Notes under the pieces: generated by a model
What the model was told of the DNA's origin: nothing
Seen by the model: only the letters and a program-made list of their open reading frames with translations
Databases searched by the model: none
Position numbers and translations under genes: made by a program
Shown here: positions 53,801 to 63,895 of the stretch, piece by piece
Position numbering within the stretch: the first letter of the stretch is position 1
How the letters are laid out: the number at the start of each line of letters is the position of its first letter
From: Microglena sp. YARC
Lineage: Eukaryota; Chlorophyta; Chlorophyceae; Chlamydomonadales; Chlamydomonadaceae
Assembly (NCBI GenBank): GCA_022414725.1
Contig: CM039463.1
Span: forward strand, 28,464,569 to 28,528,568
Reading direction: 5' to 3'
Length of the DNA: 64,000 nt

Positions 53801-56800
53801 AGCCTGCCTGGGGTTCAGCTGCACTCACGATGTTAGCGCTCATCAAGCTTGCCAAATCCTGCTGATGCCGCCTGTGATGCTCCTTCCTCATGTCGTACAA
53901 TCCAAGCAACACTTGGTGTGTATGACTTAGCTGCTTTTGAAGCTCCATCATTCCCTTCAACATGTACTGCATTGTCTGCATCATGTTTGTCATGGTTAGT
54001 TCTGCGGGCTGTTGGGTGGGGGTTGGTGATGGCAATGCTAGTGGCCCCAATGTTGCTGCTGTCGCTGGGCTAGGTGCTGCGGCTGGCCCTACTGCTGCTG
54101 CTGGCCCTACTGCTTCTGCTGGCACAACTCCTGCTGCCCCCACTGTTGCTGGGCTAGGTGCTGCTGCTGGCCCTACTGCTGCTGCTGGCACTCCTGCTGC
54201 TGGGCCCACTGTTGCTGCTGTTGCTGGGCTAGGTGCTGCTCCTGGCCCTACTGCTGCTGCTGGCACTACTGCTGCTGGGCCCACTGTTGCTGCTGTTGCT
54301 GGGCTAGGTGCTGCGGCCGGCCCTACTGCTGCTGCTGGGCTAGGTGCTGCTGCTGGCCCTACTGCTGCTGCTCTTGCTTGACTAGGTGCTGGTACTAGCC
54401 CTGCTACTCTAGATGGTGCTGGGCTAGGTGCCGCTGCTGTCCTTGCTGCTTCTGCTGTTGCTGACCCCACTAGTGCTGCTGGGCTAGGTGCTACTGCTGG
54501 CCCTACTGCTGCTGCTGCTGCTGCTAAGCTAGGTGCTGCTGCTGGCCATACTGGTGCTGCTGGGCTAGGTGCTGCTGCCGGCCCTACTGGTGCTGCTGGG
54601 CTAGATCCTGCTGCTGTACTTACTGCTTCTGCTTCTGCTATACTAGGCGCTGGTACTAGCTCTAGGGTTTTCATGCTCTCCATCTTGGGCTCAGGGACTG
54701 TTGTGGTTAGGATGCTGTCCACATTGGGAGTGTAACCCTGGTGTGGTGTGCCCCGGGCAGAAGTGACCTGGGCGGCTTGTGTGGTCCTAGTGGGCCTGGT
54801 GGGCCTCATTGCAGACTGGAAGTTCAAGGAAATGTCTAACAGTTTGATATGCTGTTGCTCTCCACGCACGCAAACCTTAGTGGCCTTCAACTTGTCACGC
54901 ATGAACTCCTTGGTGGAAGCATGAGCTGCCAGAGGGTAGACTGGGTAGTAGGTGTTGCTTGAGCCAACCCATACAATGGCCACGTCAGGATCAGCAAGAA
55001 AGTCAAAAGGCACCTCTGGGAACTGAAGAACCAAACTGGTTGTTTGGAAATCCTTGGCTTGCTTACCCTGAATAGTCGGTTTGAACTTCCCCCCCTCGCA
55101 AGGCATAACAGCAAGCGTCCCTTTGCTGGGGTCGATGATTACTAGGTACTTGGTGCGCTTCCATGCACTTGGTGCGCTGCATTGTGGCAAGGCCACCGCT
55201 AGGCACCTCCCCACAACATGGACATTCTTCATCTCAAAGTCTGGTTCAGCACCTACGTGTCAAAGAAGCACAGCACTGATTGAAGGGAACGGAATAACAG
55301 AACAATAACATGAGACGTGGACGAATCCTAAGAGCACAAGCACAGCCACCAGGACGGGGGCTGGGTTTGGGGTATAGCCAGACGGTATGACCGGCCGACC
55401 AGGACAAGGGCTGGGTTTGGGGTATAGCCAGACGGTATGACCGGCCGACCAGGACAAGGGCTGGGTTAGGGGTATAGCCAGACGGTATGACCGGCCGACC
55501 AGGACAAGGGCTGGGTTTGGGGTATAGCCAGACGGTATGACCGGCCGACCAGGACAAGGGCCGGGTTTGGGGTATAGCCAGACGGTATGACCGGCCGACC
55601 AGGACAAGGGCTGGTTTTGGGGTATAGCCAGACGGTATGACCGGCCGACCAGGACGGGGGCTGGGTTTGGGGTATAGCCAGACGGTATGACTGGCCGGTA
55701 TAGCAGGCAGTAATATACAGTGAGACAACATACAGCTATTGCTGACATTACGCATGTAGTTGTGAGAAGATGGTGTGAGGGTACAGGTGGAAAAGAAGGT
55801 CAGATATCTGCAAAAGCCGACAGGCCTGGTTTGGTCACATCACACACACAAGCCAAGGTGCACTGCTAATTTGGGGGGTATTTGGCACCATTATATTTGC
55901 CAAACATGAAAAAGGATGGGTGCTAAACATGAGAAAGGAGGGTGTCGACAGACACCGTTTTGTCCGATAAATAATGTTTGGGACTGCTAATTCCCGAAAT
56001 AATACCTTGCACGTTACCATCTGCCATGGTGACTTTCCCCAGCTGCAGGGTACGTGAGGGTACCCTCAACACCATGCCCCTCCACGCGTTATCTTTTTTT
56101 GTTTACCTTGCACGCCCTCGATCTGCAACTTCAGGTGGTCCTTCCAATCTTGATCCAAGAGAGTGTCCATCAAAAGACTGCCCAACGTGGTGGTGTCTGA
56201 GTGCTTCAGGGAGGGCGCTCTTCAAAATGCCTATTTCTTGATGGTTGGCGGGGGGCACACCAGCCATAATGACAGCCTCAATGAGCGTTGTGCTTTGGCT
56301 TGGTATAGCTCTGCCCAAGATCTCCAATGCAGCCGACAAATCATGCGTAAAATCTACTGTTAGCACATCCTTGAGCTTGGTGAGCACTTCCGGAATGTCC
56401 AGACTCATTAGGGATTTCTGAACCTTGGGAAGGACTAAATCTATCACAGCCTCTCTGAAAGATTCCAAGTCCTCACCATCAGGTTTGAAGGGGTCGAGCT
56501 TTTCGTCTGTAAGTCCGCCCAGTTTGATCGTGAGCAAGCGCAGCAGTGGCACGTGTGATTCGTAGAGGGTAGTGGCCCACAGTTTCATCTTGGGGAGGAA
56601 ACCCTACAAGCAGGAAAAACATAGTTAGCAAAAGCAGGCATGGAGAGCGTGGTGGCCCCCAGTTTCATCATGGGGAGGACACACTACAAGCAGGGAAAAC
56701 GCAGTTAGCAAAAGCAGGCATATTGCAATGGGATAAATGAGTTCACTGTAAATAAATAAAGATAAGTTGGTAAGTAGGTAGGTATGTAGGTAGGCAAGCA

Positions 56801-57174
56801 AACAGGCAAGCAATCAAATAAGCAAGGGAGCCTGGGAGAAGCCAGGTAACCGTTGAACCCACCGTTAAGCTGAGGTGGAGAGCATATCGCACTGCCCGCA
56901 ATATGTTGATAGGGAACTGCGCTTTTTGCTTGCCTCGAAGGTCGTGAGTCGTGCTCTCTCCATTAATGCTGATCGCCACTTTGCGCACTTGCGTCTGTGC
57001 ATTGTAGCAATTCTCCTTCACCTTCCCTTCCTTGCGCACATCAGGGAGCATTGGAAGTAGGATGTTAGCAGAAGGGACGGCGAGCCCCTTCTCCGTAAAG
57101 GCACCATAGATCTGGAGGCAGTTGGGCAACTCCAGAGGCAGCGCAGCTAGCGGCAGGGGCGGTGGGAGCGCCAT
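50884..57174 (-). CDS. Minus-strand gene of at least five exons, about 940 residues, family not recognised
   Basis: Proposed exons in coding order: 57174-56863, 56603-56107, 55252-53829, 52518-52357 and 51318-50884. Junctions 1-2, 3-4 and 4-5 agree in phase. Junction 2-3 does not, so a small exon in 55260-56100 may be missing. The protein starts MALPPPLPLAALPLELPNCL. The second exon is helical (VPLLRLLTIKLGGLTDEKL). The third has a globular block with KYLVIIDPSKGTLAVMPCEG, then a long A/P-rich repeat and a helical MMELQKQLSHTHQVLLGLYD segment. The last exon, with LRILEHTILKKVWRWKGAGN, is basic and helical. The Ala/Pro linker joining globular ends resembles a chromatin or transcription adaptor, which is only a guess. 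Confidence 0.65.
51318..51680. repeat. Tandem copies of the last acceptor of the minus-strand gene
   Basis: On the minus strand each ~40-50-bp unit reads TCCTGCCCCCCTTGTCACAT followed by GCAGGCAAGGACCC. This is a polypyrimidine tract plus GCAG like the real acceptor before the last exon (51319-51340). About eight units extend into the intron. Confidence 0.9.
51935..52262. repeat. Two dispersed repeats in tandem (intron 4 of the minus-strand gene)
   Basis: 51938-52060 carries GTGCGCCTACTCTTTTGTAG, ATCCTCGGTGTCGCAGGTTC and CCACCTCCTGGGGTGAAA-like words, shared with 59515-59640 and in part with 50240-50335 (inverted). The GGTTCGTG-like box recalls a tRNA-type B box, so a SINE is possible. 52140-52262 is an inverted copy of the GGCGGAGCCCCCCCTTCTGG family. 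Confidence 0.7.
52540..53160. repeat. ~60-bp minisatellite with two related unit types (minus-gene intron 3)
   Basis: Units of GTCAACCATACAACTTCACA plus TTCAAATTAAATTCAAATTC (52553-52875) are followed by units of ACAATTCCACATGCTTTAAC plus GGATTGCCAAATGCAAATG (52880-53140). Similar units return at 53330 and 53570-53690. The words CTTCAATTCAGAAA near 52530 and 53547 are copies of the acceptor side of exon 4. Confidence 0.9.
53829..55252 (-). CDS. Minus-strand gene, third exon with Ala/Pro-rich repeat
   Basis: After ACACGTAG it reads AEPDFEMKNVHVVGRCLAVA, then a ~130-residue globular part with VPFDFLADPDVAIVWVGSSN. Residues ~200-390 are AAPSPAAAVGP-type repeats coded by GCTGCTGCTGG units. A helical end (MQTMQYMLKGMMELQKQL) follows, and it stops at ATC|GTGAGT. 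The antisense strand of the repeat is also open (53962-54381) but is a shadow. The alternative is that this exon begins its own gene at the ATG at 55232. Confidence 0.7.
55330..55700. repeat. 50-bp minisatellite (minus-gene intron 2)
   Basis: About seven nearly identical units contain GACGGTATGACCGGCCGACC, AGGACAAGGGCTGGGTTTGG and GGTATAGCCA. All three minus-strand frames stay open and are artefacts. Confidence 0.95.
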
Positions 57175-57194
57175 TGCGGCGCCCGCACAGAATT

Positions 57195-57215
57195 CGGATA
57201 TTTATTTATAATGCT
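57195..57215 (-). promoter_or_regulatory. TATA-like box upstream of the minus-strand gene
   Basis: On the minus strand CATTATAAATAAATATCC lies ~20-40 bases before the ATG at 57174. If used, transcription would start almost at the ATG, so it may instead serve a longer upstream leader or be chance. Confidence 0.35.
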
Positions 57216-57219
57216 GTTT

Positions 57220-57997
57220 TGAATGAGTGAAGGCCACACGGGCCAGGAGGCAGAGACTGGTCCTGTGGCGTCCTGGGGCTCGTCTCTGCCGAATCCAGGT
57301 GAGGTTGCAATCAGGGTTGCAATGGTCATGGCCTGGGGGGCAGGGCGGGGGCGGGGGGGCAGGTGTGGGGTGGAACCGGGTGGAACAGACTTGGACGCTG
57401 TACGGACCCCCTAATTCCATCCCTGGCGTACGATGTAACCTATTGTGCACCATATCTCAGGACTTGGAATTAGTGTGTGATGGTATTATGACTGTGCAAC
57501 GGTAACCAGCTCTGGCATACTCTGGTTTCAGATATTTGCATTGAGAATTGGATGAGCAGATCAAGGAATTCTGTTTTCATGATTCTAGGCCTGGTTTGGG
57601 GCCCAAGGGTGGAAGACAACCCAAACTTAGGCATGTAATTGACACATCAGGATTGATATTTTCCGCAGGGGGTCGCACAGGGTCATTGGAGGGGAAAGTG
57701 AGAAAGATGCAGAAACAAAGATCACATTATTGGGGCTGGTACTGCCTGAGATATTTGATCATGAAGTACATCGTATGGCGAGGATTTGGGACCTGGCCTG
57801 GGTAGGCAAGGTTACCCAAAGTTCCCTGATCACCCCATGGACTGTCCCAATGGGTCCCAAGCCCCCACTTGTATAAAGGTTCTACCCCCCTCCATCGGCA
57901 TGGGCTTTTAGATGATGCAATCAATCCAAATCCAATCATGCTCAACACAAGTCTGGGTTTTCAGGGGCTTCAGTCATACTTACACACTGAGTTGGTT

Positions 57998-58030
<33 letters not shown>

Positions 58031-58100
58031 GGAGGGGGGGGGGGCAAGTTGGTTGAGGTTGGGCAAGTCCCTTGAGCCAAAGTGACTACCCACTGAACCG
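57220..58100. other. Upstream region with poly-T/poly-G tract
   Basis: No gene is seen. A run of ten T followed by more than 20 G lies at 58000-58044, then a GTTGGGCAAGTCCCTTGAGC repeat end to ~58115. Confidence 0.6.
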
Positions 58101-58129
58101 TAACATACACACATATACATTGGGATGCA

Positions 58130-58280
58130 GGGTTGTTCAGGACGCTACGTTCTCCGTCGCAGACGCAACGTCGAAGGGTCCATTGCATCGCAGGATGCAA
58201 TGTGGGGAGGGTCCGTTGATCAGAGGCAAGGGTCCGTTGCGTCGCAGGACGCAGGCTATGCAATTCGTTGCTTCTCAGGC
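58130..58280. repeat. GTCGCAGGACGCA short diverged repeats
   Basis: Words GGGTCCATTGCATCGCAGGA, GGGTCCGTTGATC and GGGTCCGTTGCGTCGCAGGA recur every 30-50 bases. A related palindrome GCGTCGCAGGCGACGC is at 58806-58821. Confidence 0.7.
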
Positions 58281-58427
58281 AGCAGGGCTGAAGGTCCTCC
58301 TCAAGTACACTGATACACAAATACACACTGGGAAGGTGTTGTTACTTCGTGGTAGGCCAGATTCAATCGACCAAAAGATGATTCCGGTAGTAGAGTGTGT
58401 AAAGCAACGTACACAAGCGGTTCAGTG

Positions 58428-58491
58428 GCATCCCTGCTATTTTAGCAGGGATGCCCCTATATAATTGGCGGTAACATTTTATTACCGCCAA
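58428..58491. repeat. Two adjacent hairpins
   Basis: GCATCCCTGCTA-TTT-TAGCAGGGATGC (perfect 12-bp stem) is followed after ~11 bases by TTGGCGGTAA-CATTTTA-TTACCGCCAA (perfect 10-bp stem). Neither lies in a recognised gene. Confidence 0.9.
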
Positions 58492-58619
58492 GTGCATTTT
58501 GATCAGAGTATTGTTTTTAGTTTTTATCTGCCATGGGCCACCGAAGTTCCATTATTGTGAACATGAATGTATGAAGCGATTGGACCAAGTCCTTTTTGGT
58601 AGGAATACTTAGTTTCGTG

Positions 58620-58845
58620 ATTGATTTGTGGCGGAGCCCCCCCTTCTGGGGGAAAGGAGCCCCCAGTGTTACCCATTTGTCCGTTCGTCCATCCATCCAT
58701 CCGTCTGACCGGGATGAAGCCCGACACGTCAGCCAACGCCCTCGTAACTAACTCGCTTCCGTTGCCACCTGTCGCTCCCTTGCGATCACTCTCCACCATT
58801 TTTTAGCGTCGCAGGCGACGCTGCATAGAACTTGTTGATTGCGTA
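58620..58845 (+). repeat. Dispersed repeat, GGCGGAGCCCCCCCTTCTGG family
   Basis: It aligns with 41212-41405 across the CCCCCAGTGTTACCCATTTG, (CCAT)n, GACACGTCAGCCAACG and GTTGCCACCTGTCGCTCCCT blocks. Confidence 0.8.
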
Positions 58846-58959
58846 GAAAGAAAGGGAAATGTGTTCTCGTTTACATTCTCCTGGTAAATGTATTTTTACT
58901 GCGGAAGACGGCGAGGAGCCAAATTGCAGGCTGAAGCTATGTTACTAAGTTCAAGCTCA

Positions 58960-59165
58960 AGTAATCATGATAATTAAATTATAATCGCAAAATTAAATTA
59001 TCACTATAGCACAAACTCAAGGCCCCCATCGATAAAACGATTGTATGGGGTTCACTTCATCAGTTGTTTTAGTTGTAACCCCTCCTGATATCATGGTTGG
59101 ACAAGTCCCCTACACAAGTTGGCTAACCCTGGACTGTAACAACATACACAAACAAAATATGACTG
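58960..59165 (+). repeat. Dispersed repeat ending in GGACTGTAACAACATACACA
   Basis: It shares TAAATTATCACT, AAAACGATTGTATGGGGTTC, CCCCTCCTGATATCATGG and the GGACTGTAACAAC end with 32835-32995, and the second half with 41015-41120. A SINE-like copy with (TTTTA)n follows at 59305-59395. Confidence 0.75.
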
Positions 59166-59514
59166 CAAACTCTTAGGACGGTAGGAAGACCCCCCCAGAA
59201 GTTGTGGAGTGGGGTTGTCTTGGGTCAACACTGGCCTGCCTACGACAATATAATGTAGAAGAGAAGAAGAGTGCAGCGAAAGGGTAGCTCTATGTAAAAC
59301 TATTGGTGGCTGACCCCTGTGCAAGCAAATGGGCTGCCCCCCTAAACCTTATGCCTCGTAAGGCATACCATTTATTTTATTTTATTTATCTAAGGGAAAC
59401 CATGCTCGCTGTAAAAATACCGAAAACACTGTAAAACAACTGGAAAATACTGTAAAACAACTGTAATACTGTAAACACACCTGCAAAATACTGCAAACAA
59501 TACGGTATCTCCCA

Positions 59515-59640
59515 CCGTCCCTAAGTGCGCCTACTCTTTTGTAGGAGTGGCAACGCTATTCGAACTGAATCCTCGGTGCCGCTGGTTTGTGTAGGGAGAC
59601 CCACCTCCTGGGGTGAAATACCTTTCACAACTAAAAAAAA
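59515..59640 (+). repeat. Dispersed repeat, GTGCGCCTACTCTTTTGTAG family
   Basis: It is near-identical to 51935-52060 and ends in CTTTCACAACTAAAAAAAAC. The A-rich end and tRNA-like words fit a SINE. Confidence 0.7.
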
Positions 59641-59720
59641 CATACACACACGTCTAGAAAAGCCATGCTCACTTCCATAGAATTGAACGTGTTGGCAGAG
59701 TAATCAAAAGGGACGACAAA

Positions 59721-59985
59721 CACTGTTTCTTTTTTGGGCTACGCCTGGAAGCTTCCTGCCAGCTCCAATAGCCAGACACTGGGTCAAACACAAAGCTTGC
59801 AGCTGCAATGGAATGCCTGTCATGTCAGCTTTCAGGCACAATCGGGTCAAACACAAAGCTTGCAGCTGCAATGGAATGCCTGTCATGTCAGCTTTCAGGC
59901 ACACTAGATAGCTTCGGGTTTGGCTCAAGGACAGGGAAAGGGGGCTGCCCAGAAGCTGCTACCCGTAGCCCAAAATTCAACAGTG
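59721..59985. mobile_element. hAT-like MITE, CACTGTTT family, internally duplicated
   Basis: It starts CACTGTTTCTTTTTTGGGCT and ends GTAGCCCAAAATTCAACAGTG-like, inverted to the start. Flanks ACGACAAA (59713-59720) and ACGACAGA (59986-59993) differ at one base. A ~60-bp interior block with CACAAAGCTTGCAGCTGCAA and ATGGAATGCCTGTCATGTCA is present twice. Confidence 0.75.
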
Positions 59986-60041
59986 ACGACAGATTGAACA
60001 GCCCAAAACTGATCCCTAGGCACACTCCTACAGCCAACTGA

Positions 60042-60219
60042 TAAGGACCGGCACATTATATGATGCTGACCAAAGGCGATTATGATATCACATGATATCA
60101 TACAAATTGCATCATATGATATTTAATATAAATGGTAACTTTAGCCTATTCAGACTGCCGTCATTAAATGATATCATATGATGACATGATACCACATGAT
60201 ATCATATTGCTGTTCCCAG
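60042..60219. mobile_element. hAT-like MITE, TAGGGAACGGCA family
   Basis: This 178-bp element shares its interior with 24078-24260 (GCTGACCAAAGGCGATTATG, AACTTTAGCCTATTCAGACTG-like) and has palindromic ATATCATATGAT words. Flanks CCAACTGA (60034-60041) and CCAACCGA (60220-60227) match at seven of eight bases. A shortened copy at ~60738-60773 is followed by CCAACTGA. Confidence 0.8.
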
Positions 60220-60980
60220 CCAACCGAACCAGGTTTCTGTACCTGGACCTGTCTTCTCACTATCTGCAGCCCTGTATTTACATTCTGTAATCGTGAGTGT
60301 GGTGTAGAAGTGCTGAAGACAAAGACGGCGAGCAGCCAAATTGATGGCTGGAGCCATACAACCAAGTTCAAGTAGAAGTGCTGAGGCTACCCCAGCTTCT
60401 TCCGCCCGCAGACGGAGTCATTGTCACATCAACTTTCAGGCGCACTAGCTAGCTTCTGGTTGGGCCCAAGGACGGGGAAAGGGAGCTGCCTAGAAGCTGC
60501 TATGAATAGCCCCCAAAAGAATCTGTGCCAAGGCGCACTAGGTCGCATTTGGCTTCTCTCCAAAGCCAGGCAGGGGAGCTGCCTAGAAGCTGCTATGCAT
60601 AGCCCCCAAAAGAAACAGTGCCAAGGCGCACTAGGTCGCATTTGGCTTCGCTCCAAAGCCAGGCAGGGGAGCTGCCTAGAAGCTGCTGTGCATAGCCCCA
60701 AAAAGAAACAGTGACAACAAATTCATCATTATATCGTTTCATGAGAACAAGATACCATATGATCATATTGCCGTTCCCTACCAACTGAACCAGGTTTCTG
60801 TACCTGTACTTGTCTTTTAATTGTCTGCAGCCCTGCAATTACATTCTGTATTCCTGAGTGTGGTGTAGAAGTGCTGAAGACAAAGACAGCGAGCAGCCAA
60901 AGTGATGGCTGGAGCCATAAGACCAAGTTCAAGTAGAAGTGCTGAGGCTACCCCTGCGTCCTCCGCCCGCAGACGGTGAG
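60220..60980. repeat. ~200-bp direct duplication plus MITE-end repeats
   Basis: 60220-60420 (AACCAGGTTTCTGTACCTGG to CTTCCGCCCGCAGACGG) is repeated at 60781-60976. Between them lie three ~95-bp units ending in CTGCCTAGAAGCTGCTAT and CCCCCAAAAGAAACAGTG, the right end of the CACTGTTT MITE family. Confidence 0.85.
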
Positions 60981-61010
60981 GGATCCCAAGGCTGATATTT
61001 AGGAAACGGC

Positions 61011-61160
61011 AATATGATATCATACGGTATCATGTCATCATATGCTATATGATGTTGGCAGTCTGACTTCAGTAACCATTTATATACAAGATCATATGAT
61101 GTAGTTTTTATGCTAGCATATGATATCATACTCGCCTTTGGTCTGCATCATATGATATGC
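61011..61160. mobile_element. TAGGGAACGGCA-family MITE, inverted interior
   Basis: It starts TAGGAAACGGCAATATGATA and ends CATATGATATGCCGGTCCCTA-like. The interior holds the family's GACCAAAGGCGAG and AGTCTGAC words in reverse orientation. The flanks do not form a clear duplication. Confidence 0.7.
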
Positions 61161-61359
61161 CGGTCCCTACTTATAAACCAAGTAGTCAATGCAGATCAAC
61201 CCTCGGGAGTGTGGTATAGTAGCATTATATATACTACCCCTGTTTACTCTGCCGGCAGACGGTGGTAGACCATGTATTCAAAAGTGTGGCATAGTAGCGG
61301 TTATACTACCCATGTCTATTCTGCTGGCAGACAGTGAGCGGCCTAAAGGCTGGTAGACC

Positions 61360-61880
61360 ATGTCATCGAAACAAAACAACCTCTACAAGTCTTTAAACTG
61401 TCTAATCCGCTTAGTTTGCTCCCTGCTTTTTGTGGGTATGGCACGGGGGGACTTGGCACTGGAAGACGGTAAGCAACCCGGAGTTGGCTGGAAAAAAGTA
61501 ACAAACCAATCCCAAACAAACAAAACCATCACCAACAGAACTAGGTTTCTGGCACCATCTCCGAAACCATCACCAACAGAACTAGGCTTCTGGCACCACC
61601 TCCGAAACCATCACCAACAGAACTAGGCTCCTGGCACCACCTCTGTGCTGTCGCACTGTAGTCAGAGCTCGAGCGTAGTAGCAATCTGCGAAAGCAACCC
61701 CCACAGTAACCTTCCCCTGTGCAAGCAAACAGGAAGGATCTTTCAACCTTACGCCCTGTGGCAAGGCAAAACAATGTCCGATTTCTAAATTTCTTGGCAA
61801 GTCTTACAACTGTCTTGGCAGACGGTGAGCAGCCCAGAGTTGGCTGAAGAACCATGCAACAATTCAAATTCAAATTCAAT
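61360..61880. repeat. Dispersed repeats including a 40-bp triplicate
   Basis: It contains two copies of the GGTGAGCAGCCCAGAGTTGGC family (61360-61500 and 61785-61860). A threefold ~40-bp repeat AACCATCACCAACAGAACTA plus TTCTGGCACCA lies at 61525-61640. The latter resembles the TCAGGCACCACCTTGTT donor side of the exon at 61894. Confidence 0.7.
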
Positions 61881-61893
61881 TTTCAGGCACCAC

Positions 61894-62412
61894 CTTGTTC
61901 AACGACCTATTGAATGAAAGGTGTGATGTAGACGCTTGGAAGGAACATGGAGAGCCATCTCTACCAGGCACCACGGTCCCGTTATCCATTGCCGCAGATA
62001 ACATACTTAGGGGGGGCTCGGACGGGGGCAACTGGGAGGGGAGAGCTTCAGGCAATTCTGGAGGCAGTTCCCTTACGTCAGCCCCCCCCTCCTCTTGGAC
62101 TGCAGGAGGAGGCCCAGCCCCCCCTTGCCCTACTACTATGGGAGGGGGTCTCGGCCCGCTGGCACTGGTCGGACGGCTACTATTGCTGGGTCTGGGGATC
62201 GGCCTGGACGTGTACAGAGCGCTACTTGGCCGGCTTGGGCTAAGGGTGGCCGGCCGGCTTGAGCTAGGAATGGCCATCTCAGTGGTAGGGGTGCTGTGGG
62301 CACCCGAAGTTGATGCACCCAGCCGGCTCCTCTGCTCAGGTGTTCGGGTGTTGAGGTCAGAGAAGGCGCCTGCCATAGAGCCCTCACCGGCCAAGCCTTC
62401 TGCCTGGGGAAC
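61894..62412 (-). CDS. S/P-rich exon of an unrecognised minus-strand gene
   Basis: On the minus strand it follows TTGACCACAG and is open for 173 codons between phase-0 acceptor and donor (AACAAG|GTGGTG). It reads VPQAEGLAGEGSMAGAFSDL and NTRTPEQRSRLGAST, then S/R/P-rich sequence, then ELPPELPEALPSQLPPSEPP, ending TSHLSFNRSLNK. It looks like a disordered region. Copies of its NTRTPEQRSRL portion lie upstream in the intron (62640-62680) with an acceptor-like CACCTCAG. The plus-strand frame over the same bases (61895-62626) is less convincing. Confidence 0.5.
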
Positions 62413-62439
62413 CTGTGGTCAAGGCAAGGTGGATAAGTT

Positions 62440-62700
62440 TGTTTGTGGTTGTATTGGTGGTGGGGGTGGCGGTGGTGGTGTGTGTGTGTGTGTGTGTGGG
62501 GGGGGGGGGGACCTGAGGTGGATGCACTTAGCTGGCTTCTATGCTTGTTGTGTTGGACCGCTCCTACAGGATCACTATTTTTCTTTTTGTGGGAGTGGTG
62601 GTGGGGGGGGGGTGGGGGGGGGCTGAGGTGGATGCACTCAGCTGGCTCCTTTGCTCAGGTGTCTGAGTGTTGAGGTTGGAGAAGGTATCTGCATCTGCAT
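62440..62700. repeat. Intron with copied exon fragments and G/GT runs
   Basis: On the minus strand CTCAACACTCAGACACCTGA and CAGCTGAGTGCATCCACCTC (62625-62680) repeat the exon's coding text. CAGCTAAGTGCATCCACCTC at 62512-62535 is a second, shorter copy. Poly-C/CA tracts precede each CCTCAG. Confidence 0.8.
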
Positions 62701-62879
62701 CTAAAAAATGTTTTTTTTCTTCTTTGTGCATGATGTTCATTAGTCCCCCTTGACTCCGTCAAGCCGCGGGCACATTTGGACTCCAGTAGGGCACCAGGAA
62801 AAATGTCATCATCATCATTATCATCACTATTTGGTGGGGCAGCGCTGATTGGAGTTGGAATCAATACATGGTTAGATAT

Positions 62880-63475
62880 GTCTGGAAGAGAATAACCCTG
62901 AATTGAACAGGGCGCCTGGCCTCCCTGACCCCTTGGCCCCCTGCCCCCCCTAGATATTAACCCCTTAAAGGAATAACCCTGACCTGGACAGGGCGCCTGA
63001 CCTACCTGTCCCCTTGGCCCCCTGCCCCCCTAGATATTAACGCCTTAAAGGAATAACCCTGACCTGGACAGGGCGCCTGACCTACCTGTCCCTTGGCCCC
63101 CTGCCCCCCTTGCCCCCCCTTGGCCCCCCTAGATATTAACGCCTTAAAGGAATAACCCTGACCTGGACAGGGCGCCTGACCTACCTGACCCCTTGGCCCC
63201 CTGCCCCCCTTGCCCCCCCTTGGCCCCCCTAGATATTAACGCCTTAAAAGGAATAACCCTGACCTGGACAGGGCGCCTGACCTACCTGACCCTTGGCCCC
63301 CCTTGCCCCACTGCTCCCTGGCCCCCTAGATATTAACACCAAGAGGATAACCCTGAATTGGACAGGGCGCCTGGCCTCCCTGACCCCCATAGCCCCCTGG
63401 CCGCCCTTGCCCCCTTGGCCCCCTGCCCCCCTTGGCCCCCCTAGATGTTAACGCCTTAAGAGGATACCCCGAATT
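62880..63475. repeat. GGAATAACCCTGACCTGGAC tandem repeat, C-rich
   Basis: Six or seven units of ~80-120 bp contain GAATAACCCTGACCTGGACA, GGGCGCCTGACCTACCTG, runs of CCCCTTGGCCCCCTGCCCCC and CTAGATATTAACGCCTTAAA. Length variation is in the C-rich part. Confidence 0.95.
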
Positions 63476-63840
63476 GGGCAAGTCTTTAAACAGTCTCGTC
63501 CGCTTAGTATGCTCCCTGATTTACGTGGGTGTCGCAGGGGGGGACTTGGAATTTAAAGACGGTGAGCAGCCCAGAGTTGGCTGCAAAACCATGTAACAAT
63601 CCAATCCGATTAATGGGGGTAAATGACTAAAGGAGGGAATTATTAGGGTTATAGATTGCGATATCGCACAGATGTATCGTATACATTTATTGTATGATAT
63701 ATCGCTCAATGTATTGTATAGATATAGTTTTGTGCAATATATCGTCTGATAATCTTGAGGACCAGTACTGACATCCTGAGAAATGATTTAATAACTACAC
63801 GACTAAATGAGAGAGCCCTCGCCTTTGATGGTCACACGAC
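63476..63840. other. Dispersed repeat copy and AT-rich stretch
   Basis: 63476-63610 is a GGTGAGCAGCCCAGAGTTGGC family copy. 63640-63740 is AT-rich with ATATCG-type words. No gene. Confidence 0.6.
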
Positions 63841-63895
63841 CACCACCCCGCCCCACCCCAGCCCACATGCACGACCCACACAAACAACCCCACAG

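Noticed and set aside
53962..54381. Plus-strand A/G/T-rich frame
   Set aside because: Shadow of the Ala/Pro repeat in the minus-strand exon.
55246..55755. Minus-strand frames of GRPVIPSGYTP repeats
   Set aside because: All frames are open across the 50-bp minisatellite and there is no protein-like flank.
61895..62626. Plus-strand 243-codon frame
   Set aside because: Composition and splice signals favour the minus-strand exon; the plus frame runs into poly-G.
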